DNA of 64,000 nucleotides from Flavobacterium sp. Leaf82 (lineage in GTDB: Bacteria > Bacteroidota > Bacteroidia > Flavobacteriales > Flavobacteriaceae). The notes beneath the pieces are model-generated. The model did no database searches. It saw only the letters and a list, made by a program, of their open reading frames with translations, and was not told the origin of the DNA. The position numbers and the translations under genes were made by a program. Positions 37,104 through 46,005 of this stretch are shown here, piece after piece. The DNA lies in the NCBI RefSeq assembly GCF_001422725.1, contig NZ_LMMA01000002.1, positions 1 to 64,000 of the forward strand. Direction: 5' to 3'. Every line of letters starts with the position of its first letter. The stretch's first letter is position 1.

Positions 37104-38171
37104 ATGAAAGTTTTGTATATCATTTTAGCACTAATAATTTTAGCCATTTTAGCAATCAGATATTTTCTATTTAAAATAGGAAAACCTGTAAACTTAAAAG
37201 TTTCAAATTCCTATTTTCATCATTATAGAAAAAAGTTAATTGTTTACTCGCCAATGGGAAATTGGTTTGAGTTAGGATATTTTGAATCTGTTGCAGATGT
37301 TACCACATTTGAGCCTGTCAGTGAAGATTTTGGAAAAGACAAAAATAGTGTATTCTGGAAAGGAAAAAAGCAATTAGTTGATTATGATACTTTTGAAGTT
37401 GATGATTTTATTATTAAAGATAAAGATCATGTATACAATCTGAATGGTCAGAAATTTGATGAACTTGAAATTATTGATAATGCTGACCCAAAAACATATC
37501 AGTTATTAAATTCTTCTATAGAAAATTACCAACGCAATAACTGGTTTAAAGACGCGAATGCGGTTTATTATAAAAATAAAAAAATTGAAGGTGATCCTGA
37601 AACTTTCAAACCTTTAAATGATGCAATTGCTGTTGATGCCAATTTTATTTATGCAATTATCACTTATCGCGGCGAAGGAAACGAAATGTTAGAAGTCAAT
37701 CAAGTTATCCAAAAGCATAAAAGGATAGATGGTGAAATTAAGCCAATAAACGAAACCTATGTTCAAATTGGTAATTCAGTAGTTTCTGCTTTTACAAAAT
37801 CTGAATTTGAACTTCATACATTTGACTCTATCGCGACAGTAAAAAATATTGACTATTGGAAAATAATTGTAAATAACATATTGATTAACAAAGGCGTTCA
37901 ATATCCTGAAATTGATGTAGAATCTTTTGAAGATTTAGATCATAATTTCTCGAAAGACAAAGACAGTATTTATTTTGACTGAAAAAAAATCGCTCAGGCT
38001 GATAATTCGAGCTTCAAAATTATTGCTAATGAATATTCGAAAGATGCTAAACACGTCTATTTTAAGAACTTAATTGTAGCAGGAGCAAATCCTGATACTT
38101 TTAAAGCAGCTTCAGAATATGGTATTTGGGAAGATGGAAAGAATCGATATAAAGATGGACAAATTATCTAG
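37104..38171 (+). pseudogene. DKNYY-type repeat protein interrupted by TGA
   Basis: A membrane helix (residues about 2-22) precedes repeated segments of the form KDKNSVFWKGKKQLVDYDTFE, KDADAVYYKNKKI and SKDKDSIYFD, typical of DKNYY-family proteins. The frame stops at a TGA (37980-37982) right after SIYFD, but continues in the same frame for 62 codons (KKIAQADNSSFKII ... EDGKNRYKDGQII) to TAG at 38169-38171. The family pattern expects YFDGKKI, so GGA to TGA is the likely change. It is either a nonsense mutation or a sequencing error; the truncated product would be 292 aa. I chose the ATG at 37104 over an upstream TTG. Confidence 0.75.
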
Positions 38172-38176
38172 CAGAA

Positions 38177-38557
38177 TTATTTTTCTAAATTTCTAAAATA
38201 ATCAATTTTATAATTAAACATATACGCCATATTTGCGGCGCGCAGTTTAGCTTCTTCTGCTATTTTTCCAACGAATAATCCATCAACAGTTGCTGTAAAA
38301 ATTTCCATCCAGCGATCAAAATGCAATTGATTTACAGGTAATTGTTTGTGTGGGGGAAACGGGCTGCCGGAATAAGTATGTACTTCTAAAAGAAGTGTTT
38401 GCCAAAAACGATACATTTTCTCCAGATGTTCAGGCCAACGTCCGATCATTCTTTCGTTGAATATTGGACCCACTAAATCGTCTTTTTGTACTTTATCGTA
38501 AAAAGTATTTACTAAAAGTTTAATATCATCTATGTTAGAAATATCCTGAAGAGCCAT
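38177..38557 (-). CDS. Group III truncated haemoglobin, 126 aa
   Basis: A 2-over-2 globin: the segment GPIFNERMIGRWPEHLEKMYRFW is typical of group III, and the proximal haem-binding histidine is in LHFDRW (residue about 79). It binds haem and small ligands such as O2 or NO; its physiological role in this group is not settled. A CAAAAATA motif (38581-38588) is its -7 box on the minus strand (TATTTTTG). It ends 6 bp after the convergent broken DKNYY gene. Confidence 0.92.
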   Translation of the reverse strand: MALQDISNIDDIKLLVNTFYDKVQKDDLVGPIFNERMIGRWPEHLEKMYRFWQTLLLEVHTYSGSPFPPHKQLPVNQLHFDRWMEIFTATVDGLFVGKIAEEAKLRAANMAYMFNYKIDYFRNLEK

Positions 38558-38950
38558 TTTTTAAAGATTTAAATCAATTGCAAAAATACGATTTAAAGAA
38601 CCTTTTATTCACTGATATTTATCATTTTCAATTATTCTTTTTATTTGATTGCCTTAAAAGAAAGAGTTGATAAGCCACTTTAGACTTTGTAATATCAATA
38701 ATGTGTCATTTTTTAATGAGCTGAAAATTAAAGTAAGATTTTTAGTAGAAAATAAATTCATATATTATTGTTAATCAACATGTTGAAATTTTTTTAGATA
38801 AGTTTTTGTAAAGGTGAAATTTTGATATGATGTGTATTTGTAAAGTTTGAAAATTATATAATTAGGGAAAATTAACATAATATTGATGTGAATTAATAAA
38901 ATTAATCTTAAAAAATAAGAAAAATTTAATTATTAAAAACTCAATAAAAG
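38558..38950. other. AT-rich intergenic space, no gene
   Basis: This stretch is about 393 bp and very AT-rich. Apart from the haemoglobin promoter box near 38581 I see no gene, RNA or repeat. It presumably carries the regulatory region of the secreted glycosidase, but no clear TAnnTTTG box could be fixed near the start codon. Confidence 0.4.
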
Positions 38951-41098
38951 ATGAAAAAAACTACCCAAAATCGAACAAACCAAATGAACTTTAAAATAAT
39001 AATGTACTTTATTATTCTTTTTTCATTTACTATTAAGATGAATGCGCAAACGGTTACTCCGTGGATAACAAGCGGAGATCAGACTAAATTATTGCAGCAG
39101 CAAGGCACTTTAAACTTTGGAACAAATTCCGGAAGTAATCCTTCTACAGTCACAATTAATGCCGGAACAACCTATCAAACCATGGACGGATTTGGTTATA
39201 CACTTACCGAAGGAAGCTGCGAAGTAATTAGCGGAATGGCTGCGACTCAGCAAAATCAATTATTAAATGATTTATACAATCCGGTTACAGGTTTAAACGC
39301 TAGTGTAGTTCGTATTAGTATTGCTGCATCTGATTTAAGCAGTTCTTCGTACAGTTATAACGAAACTTCCGGTGATGTAAACATGAATAATTTTAGCCTT
39401 AACGGACCGGATTTAACGTACTTAATTCCTATTATAAAAAAGATACAGATTATTAACCCAAATATAAAAATTTTGGCAACTCCGTGGTCAGCACCAAGAT
39501 GGATGAAAACCAACAATTCCTGGATTGGCGGAAGTTTACAAACTCAATATTATGCAGCTTATGCGAGATATTTTGTAAAATATTTTGCAGCAATGCAGGC
39601 ACAGGGAATTTCGATTTGGGGAATCACTCCTCAAAACGAACCTGAAAATCCGCATAACGAGCCAAGTATGCTAATGAATTCTACAGAGCAAAAAAACTTT
39701 ATCAATCAACAACTTGGGCCACAAATGGCAGCTGCGGGTTATGGAGGCGTTAAAATTATAGCTTTTGATCATAATTGCGATAACACCGCTTATCCTATAG
39801 ATGTTTTAAACAATAGCAGTTATGTCGATGGTGCAGCGTTTCATTTGTATTTAGGAAACATTTCGGCCATGTCAACCGTAAGAAATGCAACCAATAAAAA
39901 CGTTTATTTTACAGAACAATATACAGGATCAGGCGGAAACTTTGGCGGAGATTTTGGCTGGCACATGCAAAACGTAGTTATTGGAAGTACCAATAACTGG
40001 GCAAAAACAGTTCTGGAATGGAACGCAGCCAATAATTCAGGTTTAGGACCACGAACTACCGGAGGATGTAATACTTGTTTAGGTGCAATTACGGTGAATA
40101 ATAGTACCAGTTATACTAAGAATGTTGCGTATTATATTATTGGGCAAATTTCGAAATTTGTAAAACCTGGAGCTTTAAGAATTTCATCTTCAAGCACAAA
40201 TGGTAGTATTGTTTCGGCTGGATTCAAAAACCCTGACGGATCGATTGCACTTGTCATTTATAATTCAGGATCAGCAAATACGATCAAAGTTGTTTCAGGT
40301 TCATCAGCATTTAATTATACAGTTCCGGCTTCATCAGCTGTTACTTTTAATTGGTCAGCAGGAGCGCCGCCATCAACTTCTTTTCCCGGATATTACAACA
40401 TAATTTCAAGAAACAGTAATAAAGGATTGGATGTTGCTGATAATTCGACTACAAGCGGCGGACGTATCCAGCAATATGATATTACAAACGGAGGAGGAAA
40501 TAATCAACGCTGGAAGTTTGTTCCGGACGGAAGTGGGAATTATTACATCATTGTAAAATCGACAGGAATGTATTTAGCGACAGAAAATAATAGTACTGCT
40601 GACGGAATAAAAGTGCAGCAAAGAGCATTCTCAGCTTCGAATGAATTTAAATGGACAGTTGAAAGTCTTGGTGGAGGTTACTATAAAATCATTAATGTAA
40701 ACAGTGGAAAATCGCTGGATGTTGAAAATGTTTCTACTGCAAATGGCGCTAATATTCAGGTTTGGTCTTATACAGGAGGATTAAATCAGCAATGGCAATT
40801 GGTACAAGTTGAAGCTTCTGCGGCTAAAAAAGTTGGAGCAGCAGACGTTAGTACGCCATCAGATTTTTCTCTTTACATTAATTCGACTAATGACTATTTA
40901 AAAATTAACACGCCAAATTCAGGTTCCGGTCAAGTCGAAGTTTATTCTGCTTCTGGTCAAAGTGTTTTAAAAAGAACGGTTGATTTTACAAGCGGAAATG
41001 AAGCGGAAATAGAAATTTCGAAATTACCAAAAGGACTTTATGTTGTTAAAGTTAGCGATAGTGAGAGATCCTATTCTAAAAAAGTGCTGAAGCAATAA
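38951..41098 (+). CDS. Secreted GH30 glycosidase with ricin-type lectin and T9SS signal, 715 aa
   Basis: A signal peptide (about 14-33, ending MNA-Q) precedes a GH30 TIM-barrel with a beta side domain (about 60-465). The acid/base is Glu230 in TPQNEPEN and the nucleophile Glu322 in YFTEQYTG. A ricin-type beta-trefoil lectin domain follows (about 480-615, with three related repeats such as GKSLDVENVST), then a type IX secretion sorting domain (about 640-715). It should be exported by T9SS to the cell surface or medium and cut a beta-linked glycan; GH30 covers beta-glucosidases, beta-1,6-glucanases and xylanases, so the substrate is open. A shared terminator with ilvA follows. Confidence 0.9.
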   Translation: MKKTTQNRTNQMNFKIIMYFIILFSFTIKMNAQTVTPWITSGDQTKLLQQQGTLNFGTNSGSNPSTVTINAGTTYQTMDGFGYTLTEGSCEVISGMAATQQNQLLNDLYNPVTGLNASVVRISIAASDLSSSSYSYNETSGDVNMNNFSLNGPDLTYLIPIIKKIQIINPNIKILATPWSAPRWMKTNNSWIGGSLQTQYYAAYARYFVKYFAAMQAQGISIWGITPQNEPENPHNEPSMLMNSTEQKNFINQQLGPQMAAAGYGGVKIIAFDHNCDNTAYPIDVLNNSSYVDGAAFHLYLGNISAMSTVRNATNKNVYFTEQYTGSGGNFGGDFGWHMQNVVIGSTNNWAKTVLEWNAANNSGLGPRTTGGCNTCLGAITVNNSTSYTKNVAYYIIGQISKFVKPGALRISSSSTNGSIVSAGFKNPDGSIALVIYNSGSANTIKVVSGSSAFNYTVPASSAVTFNWSAGAPPSTSFPGYYNIISRNSNKGLDVADNSTTSGGRIQQYDITNGGGNNQRWKFVPDGSGNYYIIVKSTGMYLATENNSTADGIKVQQRAFSASNEFKWTVESLGGGYYKIINVNSGKSLDVENVSTANGANIQVWSYTGGLNQQWQLVQVEASAAKKVGAADVSTPSDFSLYINSTNDYLKINTPNSGSGQVEVYSASGQSVLKRTVDFTSGNEAEIEISKLPKGLYVVKVSDSERSYSKKVLKQ

Positions 41099-41141
41099 TT
41101 ATAAATTTTGGGAATTTAATTAGTAATTTTATTTCTCATTT

Positions 41142-41185
41142 AAAAAGGCTGTCTGGTGTAAAATCCTGACAGCCTTTTGTTTTTA
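41142..41185. terminator. Bidirectional terminator between the GH30 gene and ilvA
   Basis: AAAAAGGCTGTC pairs with GACAGCCTTTT, with a T-run on the plus strand and an A/T-rich run on the other. It separates two convergent genes and slightly overlaps the ilvA stop codon. Confidence 0.8.
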
Positions 41186-42427
41186 TCCTATTAGTTGGGT
41201 AAATAAATCCTGATTATCATTGAGGTATTGAAATTCAAAACCATTTTTTGTCATATTCATCTTAATCGCCAGAACATCATTTTTGTTTTTCAACTCTAAA
41301 CCAACCACTACAGAGCCTACTTCACGACTGTTTTTTTTCGCAAACTGAAAATAAGTAATATCATCGTCAGGTCCTAAAATATTGTTTACAAACTCTTTTA
41401 ATGCTCCCGGACGTTGCGGAAACTGAATCATGAAGTAATGCATTAATCCTTCGTAAAGTAGAGAACGCTCTTTTATTTCGGCAGTTCTTTCGATATCATT
41501 ATTGCTTCCGCTTACTACACAAACTACATTTTTGCCTTTTATTTTGTCTTTATAAAAATCTAAAGCGGCAATTGTCAAAGCGCCGGCAGGTTCTACAACC
41601 ATTGCTTCTTCATTGTACAAACGTAAAATTGTGGTACAGACTTTTCCTTCGGGAACCAGGATTATATCTTCCAGATTGTATCGGCAAATTTCAAAAGTTT
41701 TGTCGCCAACCTGTTTTACGGCAGCACCGTCTACAAATTTGTCGATTGTTTTTAAGGCTGTATTTTTATTTTCTTCGATAGAGGTTTTCATCGATGGCGC
41801 GCCTTTTGGTTCAACTCCAATAATTTTGGTATTTGGACTCAAATGTTTAAAAACTTCAGATAATCCAGAAGCTAATCCTCCGCCGCCAATAGGTACAAAA
41901 ACATAATCAATAGGTTCTTTAAAACTTTCCAGAATCTCCAAGCCCACAGTTCCCTGACCAGCGATTACTTTTTCGTCATCAAAAGGATGAACAAAGATTT
42001 TATGATTTTTTATCGCATCTGCAGTGGCTGATGCATAAGCATCATCAAAAGTATCTCCGGTTAAAACAATCTCTACAAACGATTTACCAAACAACAGAAC
42101 TTGTTTTACTTTTTGTTTTGGAGTTGTTTTTGGCATGTAAATTTTGCCTTGTATTTGCAAAAGATGACACGAATAAGCAACTCCTTGCGCATGATTTCCG
42201 GCACTTGCACAAACAATTCCTATTGCTTTTTCTTTTTCGTTCAACGAAGAAATCTTGTTGTAAGCGCCTCTGATTTTATAGGACCGCACAATTTGTAAAT
42301 CTTCCCGTTTCAATAAAATAGTCGATTGAAACTCTTCTGAAAGATTTAAATTTTGTGTGAGTGGAGTAGCGGCAACTACATTTTCTAGTTGCTTTTTTGC
42401 AGCAAGTACTTCGTTAAATAGATCCAT
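41183..42427 (-). CDS. ilvA: Threonine dehydratase (threonine deaminase), 414 aa
   Basis: IlvA converts threonine to 2-oxobutanoate, the first committed step of isoleucine synthesis. The PLP domain has the Schiff-base Lys51 in SYKIRGAYNK and the phosphate loop GGGGLASG; a C-terminal ACT-like regulatory domain (about 325-414) allows isoleucine feedback. I chose the ATG at 42427; an in-frame GTG 21 bp upstream lies in a GTGGCAAAAAAA repeat. Upstream is a leader peptide with eight isoleucines and an attenuator, which supports the biosynthetic rather than degradative role. It stands apart from other ilv genes here. Confidence 0.95.
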   Translation of the reverse strand: MDLFNEVLAAKKQLENVVAATPLTQNLNLSEEFQSTILLKREDLQIVRSYKIRGAYNKISSLNEKEKAIGIVCASAGNHAQGVAYSCHLLQIQGKIYMPKTTPKQKVKQVLLFGKSFVEIVLTGDTFDDAYASATADAIKNHKIFVHPFDDEKVIAGQGTVGLEILESFKEPIDYVFVPIGGGGLASGLSEVFKHLSPNTKIIGVEPKGAPSMKTSIEENKNTALKTIDKFVDGAAVKQVGDKTFEICRYNLEDIILVPEGKVCTTILRLYNEEAMVVEPAGALTIAALDFYKDKIKGKNVVCVVSGSNNDIERTAEIKERSLLYEGLMHYFMIQFPQRPGALKEFVNNILGPDDDITYFQFAKKNSREVGSVVVGLELKNKNDVLAIKMNMTKNGFEFQYLNDNQDLFTQLIG

Positions 42428-42499
42428 AATGTTTAGTTTTTTTGCCACAGATTAAATGATTTAAAAAGATTTTAATCTGTTGTAAAATGTAATGTTTGC

Positions 42500-42588
42500 T
42501 TTTTTTGCAACGAATTGCACTAATTAACGCGAATTATTTTTTCCATATTAAAGAATAAAAATTCGTGCTCATTCGTGAAATTCGTGGC
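42500..42588. repeat. Degenerate GTGGCAAAAAAA-type inverted repeat
   Basis: TTTTTTTGCAACGAATTGCAC near 42500-42520 pairs imperfectly with the GTGAAATTCGTGGC end near 42575-42588. It is a diverged relative of the element at 33991-34120. A single arm of the same family (TTTTTTTGCCAC) lies just upstream of the ilvA ATG. Confidence 0.55.
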
Positions 42589-42613
42589 TATATTTTTAAT
42601 TCTTTGCTAAAAA

Positions 42614-42637
42614 AAAACCTCCCGATTTGGGAGGTTT
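42614..42637 (-). terminator. Attenuator terminator of ilvA
   Basis: On the minus strand AACCTCCC-AAATC-GGGAGGTT is followed by a run of T. It lies between the leader peptide and ilvA, about 187 nt before the ilvA ATG. Its 5' arm can alternatively pair with upstream GAGGT. Confidence 0.85.
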
Positions 42638-42676
42638 AATAAATTGTATTTTGTTTACTTATTTATATAATACCTC
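42631..42676 (-). promoter_or_regulatory. Antiterminator of the ilvA attenuator
   Basis: On the minus strand GAGGT...ATAAAT (42676-42661) can pair with ATTTAT...ACCTC (42644-42631): 5 bp plus 6 bp around a small internal loop. This pairing uses ACCTC, the 5' arm of the terminator, so the two structures exclude each other. The GAGGT segment starts 4 nt after the leader stop codon, where a ribosome finishing the peptide would cover it. Confidence 0.7.
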
Positions 42677-42680
42677 GCCA

Positions 42681-42737
42681 TTACTGCTGAATTGCAATAA
42701 TATTAATAGAGATAATAATGATATTTAAGTTTTTCAT
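42681..42737 (-). CDS. Isoleucine leader peptide of ilvA, 18 aa
   Basis: The frame encodes MKNLNIIIISINIIAIQQ: eight of 18 residues are isoleucine, in runs of four, one, two and one. It lies after a TACATTTG promoter box and before an antiterminator/terminator pair and ilvA. This is the layout of classical ribosome-mediated attenuation. When Ile-tRNA is scarce the ribosome stalls at the Ile run and the antiterminator forms; when it is plentiful the ribosome reaches the stop codon and blocks it, so transcription ends. Confidence 0.85.
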   Translation of the reverse strand: MKNLNIIIISINIIAIQQ

Positions 42738-42754
42738 TTCAGATATTTGAAAGG

Positions 42755-42762
42755 CAAATGTA
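42755..42762 (-). promoter_or_regulatory. Predicted -7 box TACATTTG of the ilvA leader
   Basis: Read on the minus strand the site is TACATTTG, matching TAnnTTTG, 17 bp before the leader peptide ATG. Confidence 0.65.
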
Positions 42763-42832
42763 TTAATTATTTGCGAAGTATCCATCAGGCTTATTTAGTT
42801 TTTTGTAAAACTGAAAACTGCGACTAAAAAAC

Positions 42833-43372
42833 TTACTTCTTAACGGGCGGATATTGCGCTAAAACTTTAGATACAATTTCTTTTACTCTTGCATCTTTTT
42901 TATCGATGTTTTTGGTTAAAGTTCCAACTCCTTCACCTTGCCAGATCATTTCTTTCTTTTTAGCATCGATTAAATCAATGAATAAAGTTCCTTCTGTAGA
43001 TGTTGATACAGTAGTTTGATTTCCTCCGTACATCATGTAAGGATTCCATCCCCAACCCCAGCCGTAACCCCAACCGGCACTAAATTGGTTTACGTTTACT
43101 TGTTCTCTTGATTTAGTGAAAATGTTCACTAATAAATCTGGGTTTTCACTTTTTGAAAAACCTTTGGCTTGCATTTCTTCTTCTATAGCATGCAGAATAC
43201 GTCTTTTATCCAAATCAGAAATTTCGACCTTATCAATTCCGGGCTTAAAAAAAGCATAAGTCTTATAAGGTGCAAAATCTACGTTTTTATCGTAATCAGA
43301 ATATACACTTACCGTGCTGCATGAGGCTAGTATCAAAAGCAAAAAAACGGGCACTAATTTGAATGTTTTCAT
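42833..43372 (-). CDS. DUF4136 lipoprotein, 179 aa
   Basis: A lipoprotein signal with lipobox LASC (Cys17) is followed by a domain matching DUF4136: YDKNVDFAPYKTYAFFKPG, a central DLLVNIFTKSRE, a Trp/Gly/Tyr-rich loop (AGWGYGWGWGWNPYMMYGG) and LFIDLIDAKKKEMIWQGEG. Proteins of this family are found in the envelope; their function is not known. It lies upstream of the ilvA leader on the same strand but no operon is implied, because the leader has its own promoter. Confidence 0.88.
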   Translation of the reverse strand: MKTFKLVPVFLLLILASCSTVSVYSDYDKNVDFAPYKTYAFFKPGIDKVEISDLDKRRILHAIEEEMQAKGFSKSENPDLLVNIFTKSREQVNVNQFSAGWGYGWGWGWNPYMMYGGNQTTVSTSTEGTLFIDLIDAKKKEMIWQGEGVGTLTKNIDKKDARVKEIVSKVLAQYPPVKK

Positions 43373-43479
43373 ATGTTTAAAAATTTTAATGTTCTCATTT
43401 CCTTGTCAGGCTCAGAATTCAGGAGAAGCCCTTTTTTCCTCGATAGCCTTTCGACTTCGCTCAAGGTGACATACTTTAT

Positions 43480-45456
43480 CTAAAATAGATTTTCATCTAC
43501 AATATTAGGTAAAGTTACTTTTAATAACGGCTGAACTTCCATTGCTCTTTTTATGGCAAAAATAGCTTCGTCGTTTCGAGCCCAGCTTCGTCTTGAAATT
43601 CCGTTGTTAACATCCCAAAAAAGCATTGATGCTAAACGTTTTGAAGCCTCTTTAGAGCCATCAAGAACCATACCAAATCCACCATTTATAACCTCTCCCC
43701 AGCCAACTCCTCCGCCATTATGAATCGAAACCCAGGTTGCTCCTCTAAAGCTGTCACCAATCACGTTTTGAATCGCCATATCTGCCGTAAAACGAGATCC
43801 GTCATAGATGTTAGAAGTCTCTCTGTAAGGAGAATCAGTTCCGGAAACGTCATGATGATCACGACCCAAAACAACCGTTCCAATTTCGCCTTTGGCAATT
43901 GCCTGATTAAAAGCTTCGGCAATTTTTATGCGACCTTCGGCATCAGCATATAAAATACGTGCCTGAGAACCTACAACCAGTTTGTTTTCCTGCGCACCTT
44001 TGATCCATTTGATATTATCCTGCATTTGCTGCTGAATTTCATTAGGAGAAGTTTTTGCCAATTCTTCTAAAACCTGACTGGCGATAGTATCTGTTTTTTG
44101 TAAATCTTCTGGTTTTCCTGAAGTACAAACCCATCTAAAAGGTCCAAAACCATAGTCAAAACACATTGGTCCCATAATATCCTGAACATAACTAGGATAT
44201 TTAAAATCGATATTATTCTCTGCCATTACATCTGCTCCGGCGCGCGAAGCTTCAAGTAAAAAGGCATTTCCGTAATCAAAAAAGTAAGTTCCTTTTGCTG
44301 TATGTTTGTTAATGGCTTTCGCTTGACGGCGTAAAGATTCCTGAACTTTTTCCTTGAATAAATCAGGATTGTTTGCCATCATTTCGTTAGCTTCTTCAAA
44401 CGAAATCCCAACCGGATAATAACCTCCAGCCCAAGGATTATGAAGCGAAGTCTGATCAGAACCTAAATCAATTTTGATGTTTTCCTGATCGAAACATTCC
44501 CAAACATCAACTACATTTCCTAAATAAGCAATCGAAACCACTTCTTTATTGGCTTTTGCCAAAGTCACTCTTTTAACTAATTCTTCAGTCGAAGTGACAA
44601 TTTCATTAATCCATCCTTGTTCGTGACGGATTTTGGTGATTTTAGGATTTACTTCGGCGCAGACCGTAATACAACCCGCAATATTTCCGGCTTTTGGCTG
44701 CGCACCGGACATTCCGCCAAGTCCTGAAGTTACAAATAAATTGCCTTCGGGATTTAATTTTATTTTTCTAAAACCGTTCAAAACCGTAATCGTAGTTCCG
44801 TGTACAATTCCTTGCGGTCCAATATACATATAACTTCCCGCGGTCATTTGTCCGTATTGCGAAACTCCTAAAGCATTCATTTTTTCCCAATCGTCCGGTT
44901 TAGAATAATTGGGAATCACCATTCCGTTTGTAACGACAACTCTTGGCGCTTCTTTGTGCGAAGGAAATAATCCCATTGGATGTCCTGAATACATCGTCAA
45001 AGTTTGCTCATCTGTCATTTCAGACAAATATTGCATGGTCAATAAATATTGCGCCCAGTTCTGAAAAACAGCTCCGTTACCGCCATACGTAATCAATTCA
45101 TGCGGATGTTGCGCCACAGCATAATCCAGATTGTTCTGAATCATGTGCATAATTGCTTTTGCCTGTATTGATTTTCCGGGATATTCATCAATTGGTCTTG
45201 CGTACATTCTGTAATCAGGACGTAGGCGATACATATAGATACGACCGTAAGTTTCTAATTCTTCTGAGAATTCTTTAATTAATTCAGCGTGATGTTTCGC
45301 TTCAAAATAACGTAAGGCATTTTTTAGCGCGAGTTTTTTTTCTTCTGCCGAAAGGATTTCTTTTCGTTTTGGCGCGTGGTTAATTGCCAAATCGTATGTT
45401 GCTTTTGGAGGTAATATAGAGGGAATTCCTTGTTGTATTTGTTCTTGAAAAGTCAT
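43480..45456 (-). CDS. hutU: Urocanate hydratase, 658 aa
   Basis: HutU uses tightly bound NAD+ to convert urocanate to imidazolone propionate in histidine breakdown. The family blocks ITYGGNGAVFQNW, TMYSGHPMGLFPSH, TSGLGGMSGAQ and the C-terminal RDHHDVSGTDSPYRET are all present. It is longer than the proteobacterial enzymes of about 560 aa, as usual in Bacteroidota. I chose the ATG at 45456. The open frame continues 25 codons upstream, but those codons read through a TCCCGAAGTCTCGGGA palindrome and are not a real N-terminus. Other hut genes are not in the window. Confidence 0.95.
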   Translation of the reverse strand: MTFQEQIQQGIPSILPPKATYDLAINHAPKRKEILSAEEKKLALKNALRYFEAKHHAELIKEFSEELETYGRIYMYRLRPDYRMYARPIDEYPGKSIQAKAIMHMIQNNLDYAVAQHPHELITYGGNGAVFQNWAQYLLTMQYLSEMTDEQTLTMYSGHPMGLFPSHKEAPRVVVTNGMVIPNYSKPDDWEKMNALGVSQYGQMTAGSYMYIGPQGIVHGTTITVLNGFRKIKLNPEGNLFVTSGLGGMSGAQPKAGNIAGCITVCAEVNPKITKIRHEQGWINEIVTSTEELVKRVTLAKANKEVVSIAYLGNVVDVWECFDQENIKIDLGSDQTSLHNPWAGGYYPVGISFEEANEMMANNPDLFKEKVQESLRRQAKAINKHTAKGTYFFDYGNAFLLEASRAGADVMAENNIDFKYPSYVQDIMGPMCFDYGFGPFRWVCTSGKPEDLQKTDTIASQVLEELAKTSPNEIQQQMQDNIKWIKGAQENKLVVGSQARILYADAEGRIKIAEAFNQAIAKGEIGTVVLGRDHHDVSGTDSPYRETSNIYDGSRFTADMAIQNVIGDSFRGATWVSIHNGGGVGWGEVINGGFGMVLDGSKEASKRLASMLFWDVNNGISRRSWARNDEAIFAIKRAMEVQPLLKVTLPNIVDENLF

Positions 45457-45474
45457 TTTTTTTAGAGATGCTAC

Positions 45475-45516
45475 GTTGCTATCCCGAAGTCTCGGGACTA
45501 AGTTGCTAAGATAATT
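45475..45516. repeat. TCCCGAAGTCTCGGGA palindromic repeat
   Basis: This is a third copy of the repeat that flanks the alaS-ABC exporter gap: the core palindrome is followed by ACTAAGTTGCTAAGAT, as in GACTAAGGTGCTAAGAT at 22117-22131. It lies in the hutU leader. Confidence 0.65.
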
Positions 45517-46005
45517 TAGCAAGATTAACAACAGATTAATTTTTTTTTTTTAATTATTTTGTCCTGCCGGGACTTAAATTTATAAAATATCCCCTCTAGG
45601 GCTTAAATGTGACTGACGATGAATCTAATCTACCAATATTTCGCTTATGGAGCTTAAAAATGTAAATTATTAAATAGATATAAAGCCTTGGAAAGGCGAC
45701 ATATTTATAGAAAATAATAATCACCCAGTACAAAAGCTCCAGCGGAGCGAAATACTGCCAATGCAATTAGATCTCGATTTTTAATTGGAATTTAAAAATT
45801 TGGAATTTATCTAAATTATCTCATTTCAAATTGACACATTTTCTAATTAAACTAGGGATAACGAATATCCGACCTGTGATAGGATTTATGAATCCTAATC
45901 CTGAATTTTCTTGAACGGATATCCATATACTATTTTTAGATTATTGTTTTTAAAAATTATCTCCTTATCTAAATTGGCACATTATTTAATTACCAAATTA
46001 TATCT
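45517..46005. repeat. Decayed repeat-rich intergenic stretch
   Basis: There is no gene here. Small hairpins follow one another: GTCC-TGCCG-GGAC near 45561, GCCTT-GGA-AAGGC near 45691, and CTCC-AGC-GGAG near 45750. They resemble a degraded form of the interspersed palindromic repeats common in Flavobacterium intergenic DNA. Further on, AACGAATATCCG is partly mirrored by ACGGATATCC, and AT-rich words such as AATTGACACATT recall the repeat before alaS. Confidence 0.45.
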
